From NCBI GenBank assembly GCA_030267565.1, contig BRXU01000022.1, positions 2,066,001-2,130,000 on the forward strand: a DNA stretch of 64,000 bases. The letters run 5' to 3'. Below are positions 37,301-46,194 of this stretch, piece by piece. This stretch comes from Pleodorina starrii (taxonomy: Eukaryota; Chlorophyta; Chlorophyceae; Chlamydomonadales; Volvocaceae). Both the position numbers and the translations under genes were made by a program. Every line of letters begins with the position of its first letter. Positions within the stretch are counted from its first letter, which is position 1. The notes beneath the pieces are model-generated. The model did no database searches and had not been told where the DNA came from. It saw only the letters and a list, made by a program, of their open reading frames with translations.

Positions 37301-40300
37301 CCAGCCCCAGCCCCAGCCCCAGCCCCAGCCCCAGCCCCAGCCCCAGCCCCAGCCCCAGCCCCAGCCCCAGCCCCAGCCCCAGCCACCGCCCCAGCCCCAG
37401 CCCCAGCCCCAGCCCCAGCCCCAGCCCCAGCCCCAGCCCCAGCCCCAGCCCCAGCCCCAGCCCCAGCCCCAGCCCCAGCCCCAGCCCCAGCCCCAGCCCC
37501 AGCCCCAGCCCCAGCCCCAGCCCCAGCCCCAGCCCCAGCCCCAGCCCCAGCCCCAGCCCCAGCCCCAGCCCCAGCCCCAGCCCCAGCCCCAGCCCCAGCC
37601 CCAGCCCCAGCCCCAGCCCCAGCCCCAGCCCTCCGCCGAGCCCTGCGCTTGATTCTGTGCAACTGTCTCCCATCATAGAGTCCAGGAGCCCCAGCCCAGT
37701 GGCGCAGGCGCCAGCCCCGTCGCCGCCAGTACCGTCCCCTTCTCCATCGCCCGCTCCGTCCCCGCTCCGTGTAAAGCTTGGCCGCGTTGGTCGCCGCCGG
37801 CAACTGCATCAGTTCCAGTTCTCGCCGCTCCCATCGGTCCCTACGCCGCCACAACTAGCTCTCGGTTTTGGCCCGTTGGCCATAATGCCACTACCGAGCC
37901 TGCAGCATTCGCCACCACCGATTCCGCCGCCGCAGCAGCAGACGCAGCAGCAGCCTGCAGCGCAGTTGCAATGGCCCCTACTGCCGGCCGGCATGTGGCG
38001 GCCGCTTCCGGGCTTAGCGCCAACATCTGAGCCCGTGCCCGCGCCGGGGCCTGCACCAGCTGCCCTCCCGGCATTCTCGGTTTCGCCTTCTCCTATTCCC
38101 GCCTTCACTTTCCCCTCGCCCAACTTCTTCTTTTCGCCCCCTCCCACACCGGATGCGCCGGCACCGGCTTCGGAGTTGCCTCCTGCACCTGCTGATGCCG
38201 CAGCCGTTGCGGCAGGTGGGATGATGTGGAGTGCCGCCATACCCCCTACAATGTCTAGTGACTGTAGGGCCCCGCTATGCGTGTTCTGTTCTCGCATTTT
38301 TGCCCTTGGTCGTCAGCAACTTGGTTCCACCATTCGTCTTTGTTCTCGCATGTTTGCCCGTCTCTCTCAGCCGTCGGACGCCGCTTGGAAGAAGTGCTTG
38401 GCAGAAGCACCCTTTCTTCGTGCGCGCTTCACATACCTGTATGCGCCCCTTCTCATTATCCTGTTACCCACGCAAGCCCGTCATCTTCGCCTAATCCCGA
38501 TCATGCGCCGCCGCTGCCCTCAATGCGCCCTGATGTTGACCCCAGGATCCGGCGGCGGCGGCGGCACCAACCTGCTCACATGCATCCAAGTTGTGGCCCA
38601 GGGGCTGTGCAGCACAGACGCGGTGCGGCGACCCACGGACCCTCACGTGCGCGTGCTGGGCGGATACTGCGCGGTCAGCTGCGGGCTGTGCAACCAGGGC
38701 GACCGGGCGTGCGTGGACAAGGTGCCGCCAGGTGAGGGCGGGAAAGAGTGAGGTGATGGTTATTGTTGTTGGGAGGGTAATTAAGGGCTTGGGCGGCTGT
38801 CCGGGGGAGGTGGATTTGGGAAGTGGGGAGATGCCATCGAATCTGGATGAGGCGGGGGAAAGAGGGCGTCGGAAACCGGAAGGGAGAGGTCAGCCTGGGA
38901 GCCTCACGGCGAGGCAGGGGAATGGAGCTGGTCGCTTGACGGGTACTGGGCTTGCGATGCGATCTTGCGATGCGACGGCTCGTGGCCGTTGTGGGCGACT
39001 TGTGGCGGATCTGGGTTGTGGTGGATGGTGGGCTTGCGACGTCCCGAGGGCCCAGATGATATATTTCATACCGATAGCCAGCTCTTGAGCCAGCTTGGCT
39101 TGGCCTTGCCTGGTCTGGTCCGACCCGTCCTGTTCGGCAACCATCATCTGGGTCCCCGTGTGTCCGTGTCCTGTCTCCGCCCTCCCTTGATCATACCTTC
39201 CCTCCCTCCTTGCCTGCCTGCTGTTTCACGTTAGATCCCATTTCCTTTCCTCAACCCCGCTCGTGTGTCAAGGCGGGCTCACCTGCACACAGCGACGAGC
39301 GACGGGCAATTGCGCCTCCGACTGGTTCAAGAGCGGGGCCTGGTGCGCGGCCACGTGCGGCTTCTGCACCCCCGTGGAGCCCCTGCCACCCCTGCCGCCG
39401 GCTCCCACCTGTTCCGATAAGGCTGTGCCTCCAGGTGCGTGTTCGAAACAAACGTCGCGCTTTTTGGCGCCTGGACCACGGTGCGCGCAGGGTGATCAGC
39501 GGAGGACTAGGTCTTCTAGGCTAGGTAGCTCGCGGCAAGTTGCATACCGAAGATGCAATGACCAGGGCCCAGAGGCGTGCTGGTACGCTGTAACGGGTCG
39601 TGGGTTTGTCTTGGTGAGTCCTCCCTGGCGCTGCGCACATCTCCCGCCGGCCGTTCCCGATCCCGCCGTGGATCCCGCGTTGTTACTGCCGCCCCTCCTC
39701 ACCCCTTACCGCACCGTACAGGCACGTACAGCTGCCTGCAACAACTGCAATGGGGCCAGTGCACGCAGCCCTGGATGAAGGCCAACGGCTGGTGCCTGGC
39801 TACCTGTGGCCTGTGTGCTGGGCAGCAGCAACAGCAACAGCAGCAGCCCTCGACTCCCGCGGGCTGCGTGGACGTGACGCCCCCTGGTGGGTGGCTGGGT
39901 GGACCGACGCAAGTAGGGGTTGGGGCGCAGGGGGGATACCGCAGCGGGAGGGGGCTCCACTATGGCCGCGAGCGCTCGTGTCCGCTGCGCTTCCGTGCAC
40001 TCCGCCTATTCCGCTCGCGGATGTGAGTGCTCTGTTCGGTTCTGTGCTATCCAGTACGTGCTGTCGTGTTGTTTGAAGGACTAGTGGTAGAATTACTGGA
40101 ACGGAAGGCTGCACGAAAGACTACATTAGTTCTAGAATCAATGAGCTGGCCCAAGCGCTTCGAGTAATTAGGCTTGACGTCTAGATGCCTCCCTGTCTGG
40201 TCCCATCGCGCCGCCTTTCCGCTCGGGGCTTGCCCCATGCGCCGCACCGCACCCCACTCGACCGGACGGTGCCGCAACTTGACGCAGGTGGCTACACGTG

Positions 40301-42197
40301 CGCGCAGCAGGCGGCCTGGGGCAAGTGCTCGGCCGACTTCATGCGCAGTAACAACTACTGCGCCGCTACCTGCAACAACTGCGGTACCAGCGGGGGCGGT
40401 TGCGGCGATATAGCCCCGCCCGGCGATTACACCTGCGCGCAGCAGGCGTCCTGGGGCCGGTGCAATGAGGGCTTCATGCTACCGTACGGCTATTGCGCTG
40501 TCACGTGCCGCCGATGCACGGGGGGCGGCAATTGCTACGACGTGCAGCCCTCCCCCGAATACAGCTGCGCGCAGCAGGCGTCCTGGGGCAAGTGCGGAGA
40601 CCCACAGTTGATGCCGAAGGGCTTCTGCGCCACCACCTGCGGCCGGTGCGGCAGTGGCACCTTCGCGGCGGCATGGGACGGCGAGGACGATTCCGGCGGC
40701 GGCGGCAGCGACCGCTTCATCTCTCCATACGCTGCAGGCGTTGCCGCAGGTGGCGCTGCCAGCGATCGCAGCGATGGGGCTGCCGTGGTCAACGGCAGTG
40801 GCAATGCGGCAGCTAACGCCGTCACCGGCGTGAGCAGCGTCAAGCCGACGACCGCCGATGGTGGTGGGGGCGGGGGCGCGGACCAGGCCGTGGGGCCAAT
40901 GGCAGAGGATGCGACGGCAGCCCCCGGCGGCAGCGCCTTCTTGATTAACCCACTGGGTGTCGCCTCGCCCTTCACCGTCGCACGGCCCTCAGGCGCCGCC
41001 GCTGCCAGCGTGCTGTTGTACGGCACGAACTCATCGTACGGACCATACCAGACGGCGCATCATGTTGCCAGCGCCGCCAGTCTGTCGGACCCGGCCTACG
41101 CTCTGGACAGCGCAGCGGCATCGCCAGCGGGGACGGCGGCGGATAGCGTCGTTGCCAGCGGCGGCGGTGGCGTGGGCGCCACCAAGGCGGGCGGCGCTAT
41201 GACTGTCACCTTCATTAGCCCCGGCGCTGGAAGTGCCGCGGCGCCCGCCATAACGGCGGCGTCGGAGGAGGACGTCAGCCCCACCTCGGACCGGGCCTTC
41301 AACCCTTTTGAGAACACAACATCCATCCCATCGCCCGGTTCGCCGCTGGGCGCCCCCAAGCCAGGCTTCTACTTTGCCTGGCTGCGCGCGGCGGTGACCG
41401 CGGCTGCAGCCACAGACGGAGCTGCCTTCATCGCGGCATCGGAGGGCGGCACCGACGACAGCGGCAGCAGAGGCGGCAGTGATGTGCAGATGGGAGGTGC
41501 GGTGGGCTACCGGTCTTTCCTCGGCCTGCCTGTGACCACCTTTGGCTTCATCAACAGCACAGACCTGGCTTCGTCGCTGCTGATCACCAACACGAGCGGA
41601 GCCGGCGCCAGCGGCTTCTCGGCGGCCGAGTCGGAGAAGGCACAGGGCACGGCCATGGCCAGCTTGCCTGTATGCCCCCTCTGCACGGACGTCCCGCCGG
41701 CGGGCGGCCGGCTCAGCTGCAGTGAATTGGTTACGGCTGGTGGCTGCAACGCGGACTGGGCGGTGGCAGGGCACGTGTGCGACGGCTCCTGCGGCCGCTG
41801 CACCTACGTGGAACCGTGTATAGATGTGCGGCCGTCGGGCATAAATGAGAGCTGCCAGGCGGCGCGCGACGCGGGCCACTGCTCCGCGGGCGGGCTGCTG
41901 GCGGCGGCGGGGTGGTGCCGGCAAACCTGCGGGCAGTGCAGCGGCGCCAGCGGCAATAGCACTGCTGGCGCTGCCATTGAAGAGCGCCGCCGTGGCGACA
42001 TTACGAATGGTGTCGTACTGAACAGCACCGGCGGCAGCGATGGTGGCGACGATTGCTGGGTGATGTCGCAGTGCGTGGACCTGCCGCCGCCTGGGTCGCA
42101 AGGCTGTGATGATGCCGTGCGCAGCGGGCAGTGTTCGAGCGTCTGGTTCAGCTCCCAGGGCTACTGCGTCAAGAGCTGCGGACGTTGCGTTGCGTAA
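22886..42197 (+). CDS. Secreted G8 / parallel beta-helix / HRGP / ShKT mosaic protein (31 exons, about 2562 aa)
   Basis: Thirty-one exons totalling 7689 bp join in one open frame to TAA at 42195-42197. Every junction uses GT-AG and preserves phase, which is strong evidence for one gene. Domain order by residue: signal peptide (about 18-41), Pro/Ser-rich linkers with two Cys-rich modules (about 248-306 and 436-497), G8 domain (about 540-660), CEMIP/TMEM2/PKHD1L1-like beta-helix region (about 660-1430), Ser-Pro stalk (about 1450-1560), and nine ShKT domains (about 1765-2562). There is no transmembrane segment, so the product is probably secreted to the wall or matrix. The start could be the ATG at 22886 or the one at 22937; the second puts the hydrophobic segment right behind the N-terminus and is perhaps more likely. 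In animals the closest family includes hyaluronan-depolymerising proteins; the substrate here is unknown. Many Asn-X-Ser/Thr sites are present. Confidence 0.88.
25561..26784 (+). other. Gene segment: G8 domain (exons 4-6)
   Basis: Exons 25561-25774, 26188-26314 and 26651-26784. The pattern LPDVMLWESYSTWAA, then VVLPANTRVMITG, then LIFDDAQINLVVGAIYVYG and RLRAGGEGCRVGAPI matches the W-x-x-x-x-x-W / polar-strand / G-rich layout of G8 domains known from CEMIP, TMEM2 and fibrocystin. Exon 6 adds the conserved run GGLLDLHGAAYYPTWTRLA that follows G8 in the CEMIP group. Confidence 0.8.
27143..36808 (+). other. Gene segment: CEMIP-like parallel beta-helix region (exons 7-26)
   Basis: Exons 27143-27300, 27976-28087, 28326-28396, 28657-28730, 28976-29058, 29370-29477, 29900-30037, 30566-30657, 30965-31066, 31227-31430, 31736-31888, 32528-32652, 32927-33105, 33743-33853, 34224-34295, 34652-34712, 35086-35238, 35784-35832, 36228-36276 and 36649-36808. 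Diagnostic stretches are EVGLLSRSILLQ, MGQLNMLGAYPIHWHNAG, RCFVVHGTNNLVL and DGVEEGNWLQHNLG, in the order seen in CEMIP/TMEM2-type proteins. The RCFV Cys and the PIHWH motif are formed across introns, which supports the splicing. The last exon ends CTDVAPPG, the N-terminal part of a ShKT unit. Confidence 0.82.
33455..33519. repeat. Intronic hairpin with 32-bp perfect palindrome
   Basis: Within the intron 33106-33742. CAGGCGGACGGACAGT at 33472 is followed immediately by its reverse complement to 33503. Imperfect pairing continues outward (gcaggcag with ctgcgtgc). Confidence 0.8.
37259..38215 (+). other. Gene segment: HRGP exon with (Ser-Pro)n repeat (exon 27)
   Basis: A 957-bp exon with phase-1 ends on both sides. 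It encodes a (Ser-Pro)n run from AGCCCC hexamers (about 37296-37630), then a Pro/Ala/Gln-rich tail lacking cysteine. Ser-Pro repeats of this kind are prolyl-hydroxylated and arabinosylated in volvocine wall glycoproteins and form stiff rods. The acceptor at 37257-37258 (CGCGCAG) is chosen because it restores frame; the donor at 38216 is GTGGGA. Confidence 0.75.
37296..37630 (+). repeat. AGCCCC hexamer microsatellite, coding
   Basis: About 55 AGCCCC units with a single interruption at 37381-37392 that keeps the frame. The opposite strand is a GGGGCT repeat with runs of four guanines, a composition able to form G-quadruplexes. Confidence 0.95.
38546..42197 (+). other. Gene segment: nine ShKT domains (exons 28-31)
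   Basis: Exons 38546-38731, 39273-39434, 39722-39886 and 40288-42197. Each unit follows C-x-D-x-x-PPG, then (Y/L)-(T/S)-C, GxC, (Y/W/F)C, xxxC, GxC. Exons 28-30 hold one domain each and are phase 1-1. The 1910-bp last exon holds three domains, a Cys-free Ala/Gly/Ser-rich stretch of about 340 residues, then three more. ShKT domains here probably mediate protein or matrix contacts; they also occur on algal prolyl 4-hydroxylases. Confidence 0.88.
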
Positions 42198-42945
42198 GGA
42201 CGGGATCGAGGTGTTCTTTTTCTGGGAGCGACGTTACACGGACAGGGAAGGTGCGCATTAAAAGGTGCTGGTATCACCTGACGCGTCGCGCTCACATGTG
42301 TGTGACTGTGCATACATTTGCCCGCGGACATGCGTGAAGGCGGACATTGCCAATTTCAGAACGGCGTGTTTGCCGTTGGCAGACGTGGGTCGTTGTTGTT
42401 TTACGTGGCCTCCAACCAGCAACCGGTCTAGAGCCAGCGGGCCCGCAGGCGAGTTGTAGCACAAAGCCGCGCGTACTTCGTTGTGGGCAACACGGTAAGC
42501 GGCCGCTTTTGGACGCCTCTGCCATGCAATGACGGATTGGGGGTCGGACTGGAAGTTGTGTGCAGTTGCGTGCGTTGGCGGGAATGCAACCGAGGGCTAT
42601 GATGATATAGCTTTTGAAGCCGTGCAGGCGGTAGCTCGGGGCTGATGAGAAGGAACCAGCTTGTGACAAGTGTTAACGATGCGACGTGCGTGGACGTGAC
42701 GAAATTGGTCTAGATGTGGTGTAGTGCTATGTTGCTCGGCTACACGCGGCGTGCGCCAATTGCTGTCCCCCACAGCGCCGCAAGGTTGCCTTGCTTAGGT
42801 AAAAGCTGGTTCCATACTGCGATTTCGCGCTGGTCATTGTGGTTATACTGGAAGTCATGAAATTGTGAGGAAGGGGCAGAGCGACGGGACATGGTAGTTT
42901 CTGAGGGGAATTCTACCTCGGCAACACAGCAGAGGTCAGTCAATT

Positions 42946-42950
42946 TGTAA
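42946..42950 (+). terminator. Candidate poly(A) signal TGTAA
   Basis: First TGTAA after the stop at 42197, 749 nt downstream, a normal 3' UTR length for these algae. Confidence 0.5.
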
Positions 42951-43673
42951 CCGCTTAACATGAGGCTAACGTGCCACCGCGTGAACCTGTCAGGCACTTT
43001 TGTGGCTCTGTGCCGTTATGGTCCCAACGGCGCATGGTTTGGTGTATTGCGGTGAGCGAATTGAAACACCGACCACCAGCGCGGTAACAACCGTGCATTT
43101 GGTGCGGCTTCACTGCTATGCCAATGTATCGGGTGTACGTCTCGCTGCGGGGGCAGGATCTGTTGCAGGGTCCTGGCTTGCGCACCGTGACGCCCTGGCT
43201 TAGACGGCGGAGGAATAGCGTCAGAGAATTGAAACTATGTTGTCGGACATGTTGGGCTGGATCCGACCAAGAAAGGTCGATCCCTCAAATGGGACCAAAC
43301 ACAGGCACAGCGCACATAGCGCACGTACAACTAACATGTACGATGCCCGCAACTGGATGATTGAACAAGGTCTTGATTACATAAAGAGGGTCTGTACGTT
43401 TGCTGCTGCATGCAGAGAAGCGATGCAGATAAGTGAACAAGATTACGATCTTCGCAACCGCGAAGATCGCGATGCCGGTACCCACAACCTCGCAGCATAC
43501 GTTTTCGACCAACAAGCGAGCCATACGCCGAAGTGTCACCGTCCTTTGCACATGCGAATAGCCTCTTTACAAGGACAGGACAATGCAGACTTAAAAATAT
43601 CAGGGCTGTCAAACTTCCAATCCTGTAATGCACGGCGCGAGCCGGCCGGCTGATGAAGTGTTCTGCGCCCCCT

Positions 43674-43737
43674 GCGCCGTGCGAGGACGAACGAACCATC
43701 ACCGTGCGCCGTGCGGGGACGAACGAACCATCACTGA
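43674..43737. repeat. 32-bp tandem duplication
   Basis: Two adjacent copies of a 32-bp unit starting gcgccgtgcg and containing ggacgaacgaaccatcac, differing at three positions. Confidence 0.85.
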
Positions 43738-46068
43738 ATGGACCCCAATCAACCTGCAAGGCAACATCAATCGCCAGCAAGATATCGTTCCAGGAGATCC
43801 CTGCGCAGGCGTACACACATCAGCGACAGCACAACCGGAATGTGTGCTTGTGCTGCCCAATTGAGCGCCACGTCCTGCGAGACGTCTTCGGCGGGGCATA
43901 ATGCAAGGCGTGCGCGTCCTTTAGCACGAGCTCGCCCGGCTCCTCGTCCGCTTCGCAACTTCTTTTACGACTGGTGCACAGAGCATTTCGGTATAGCTCA
44001 GTCCCACTGTGACCGCATCCACGCTCAGTATAGCGTGGCCCTCGCGGCTCTCGCCCTGGGCCGCGGGCGGTCTGAAAGCCACTTGTGACTAGGATCCATT
44101 CGTTTAAGCACCGATGTCTAGACGCTCGACGATCCTGCACGGATTGCAGATAAAATTTACACCGCCCGCCTTACCTCCCGTCATCGCATTTCAAGCCGCA
44201 AAATCGGAGCCGAAAAAGGAATGACCAGTACACTGATACGGTACGGTTGGTACGGCAGGGAGATGCAGGGCACCTGACGCGAACCAATAATGCACCACAT
44301 CGCACGACACGTACGGTACAAACAAAGCAATACGCCACACCGCATGACCGTATTTGATTGCCTGCATGCAAAAGACCCATATTAAGATGATCACTGTAGT
44401 CTTCGGCATAATCAAACAGGGCCCGCCGGCCCGCACTCGGCCGAAGTCCGGGGACGCGCTTCGATGTCTCGACCAAAGCGTGCCCCAGAACCGCCGACTT
44501 CGGTCTGCTGCTGCGCAGTTCAGGGCAGCTGGTGCAAGGAACGAGGTTTATTCGATACGACACACGCGGCAGTTGTACGAAAAGAGTGTCCAACGAAGAG
44601 CCTACGCGGCGAGGCGCATGTTTGTGAGTGACCTTTCGCTCGCGGCTCTAACACCAGGTCTGTGCACCATCAAAGCGAACGACTACGCATGCAATCTCGC
44701 CGCAGACTCACGGAGAAAGGGCAGCGCCGACGCGGCCTAGCCCAGGATACCTGCCCGATCTGCACAAATACGCTCTCCTGGTGCAACAGCGCACGGATTC
44801 AATGACAGCGTGCCGTGATGTAGTGGATGCAAAGCATGAGATCGATGCATGGCAGGAGAGGGATACACGCCGCTGCAATGGGAGACAGCGCTCGGCTGTA
44901 CTGCCGAGCCGGTCCTTGACGGTACCTCCTGAGGAGCTCGAATAAGTCAGCCCCTCCCAGTCTCTAGGCGCGCCGTGGTGTCATCGTCCGTCATCAAGCT
45001 GGCATCCCCGCCGGGACACGCAGCACGCCCCCCCTCCGAAACAACGCCACCTTACCTGTGTTTCAAAACGGTCTATATGGTGCGCAAGGTGTGCGCCACC
45101 CACTATGTTGGAGGGGTAGTAGGTGTAGAAGCCCGGCCTGCGTGCCGAGAAGCCTTCCAGGAAAATGGTCCAGCGAAAAAGGCTACATGGCCAGGCGAGG
45201 CCTGACAGCGAACAACAAGTTAACAGCGAAGACGTCGCCAGCCAGCCGTTCGCTGTCGCCAGCTGGCCAGAAGACGCCACGACTTAAGGTAAGCGCGAGT
45301 GTTTCCGTTCACACCGCGGATCCCTATCGAAGCTACGTTCCGCAGTCCGTTCCACTTAAACCGTGCCTGAACCAACCCCTAAAGCAGAATTTCTGACTAT
45401 GCCCGCTGCCATGACCAATCGCACCTGCCAGGCCCTTCCCACACGCAGCCATAGCCGGCTCACCAGGTCGGCTAAATGTTATCAGCTACCTCCGCCCCAC
45501 GATTGAAGCCTTGCTTCAACCATCCATATTTAGGAGGAAGATCGCTTCCTTCAGAATTCAACACTTGGACGCTAAGTTTGACGCGAACAGTGCAACTGCT
45601 CGTGTTTAAGTAGTCCATAAAGCTCGTCAAGCATACAGGGCTTTAGGACAAACTGACAAAGATTGAAGCTAAAATAAGATTAAGTTCCACTGAAAGGGCT
45701 AAGAAGTAAGGACTGAGCTTTCCTGTTGTACACTGATCTGCATACACTGCGTAGTCGCGTAGTGGTTCGTAGCGGAGTATTTGTGAACATAACCTTTCCG
45801 CCCGCAAGGCGCAAGCCCGAGCAGCTAACCTTTCCGCCCGTACGGATAGTTGTTTGAAACCATTCCTTCACTCGGCCACTGACGCTTGCTTGATTCAGGT
45901 GTTAGTGTGCAGCAGCAGGGATCGGACACGACTTTACGCATATCATGACGCAAGGAAAGAAGATCGCATTTTTTCGACCTTTGCCGACTGACAAACTGCT
46001 GCAGACTCCTTCAGCCAGTATCCATTAGTTATGAGTTCTTGTTTTCAGAATTACCAGCTTTGTTGATG

Positions 46069-46075
46069 TATATAG
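46069..46075 (+). promoter_or_regulatory. Possible TATA box (TATATAG)
   Basis: An isolated TATATAG lies about 120 nt upstream of the proposed ATG at 46195, in AT-rich DNA. Position fits a short 5' UTR; no other support. Confidence 0.25.
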
Positions 46076-46194
46076 GGCTTTAATTAAATCTCCCTTGTGA
46101 GTTTTGCTCGCCAACGGGGGTACACTTAGGAGTTGAAGGCCTTGACAAGTTATGCTTGATTTCAACTTTAGCCAGGAATAAAAGCGTCAAAAGA

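Larger units (their letters stand above)
42951..46194. other. Intergenic, no gene recognised
   Basis: Frames of 80-140 codons occur on both strands (for example plus 44354-44740 and minus 44171-44593) without known domains. From about 45400 the DNA is AT-richer. aacctttccgcccg is repeated at about 45790 and 45827. The right end probably holds the promoter of the golgin gene. Confidence 0.5.

Noticed and set aside
37033..37854. Antisense Gly-Ala and Gly-Leu frames over the Ser-Pro exon
   Set aside because: Direct consequence of the AGCCCC hexamer. The sense strand has splice sites and domain continuity; the antisense strand has neither.
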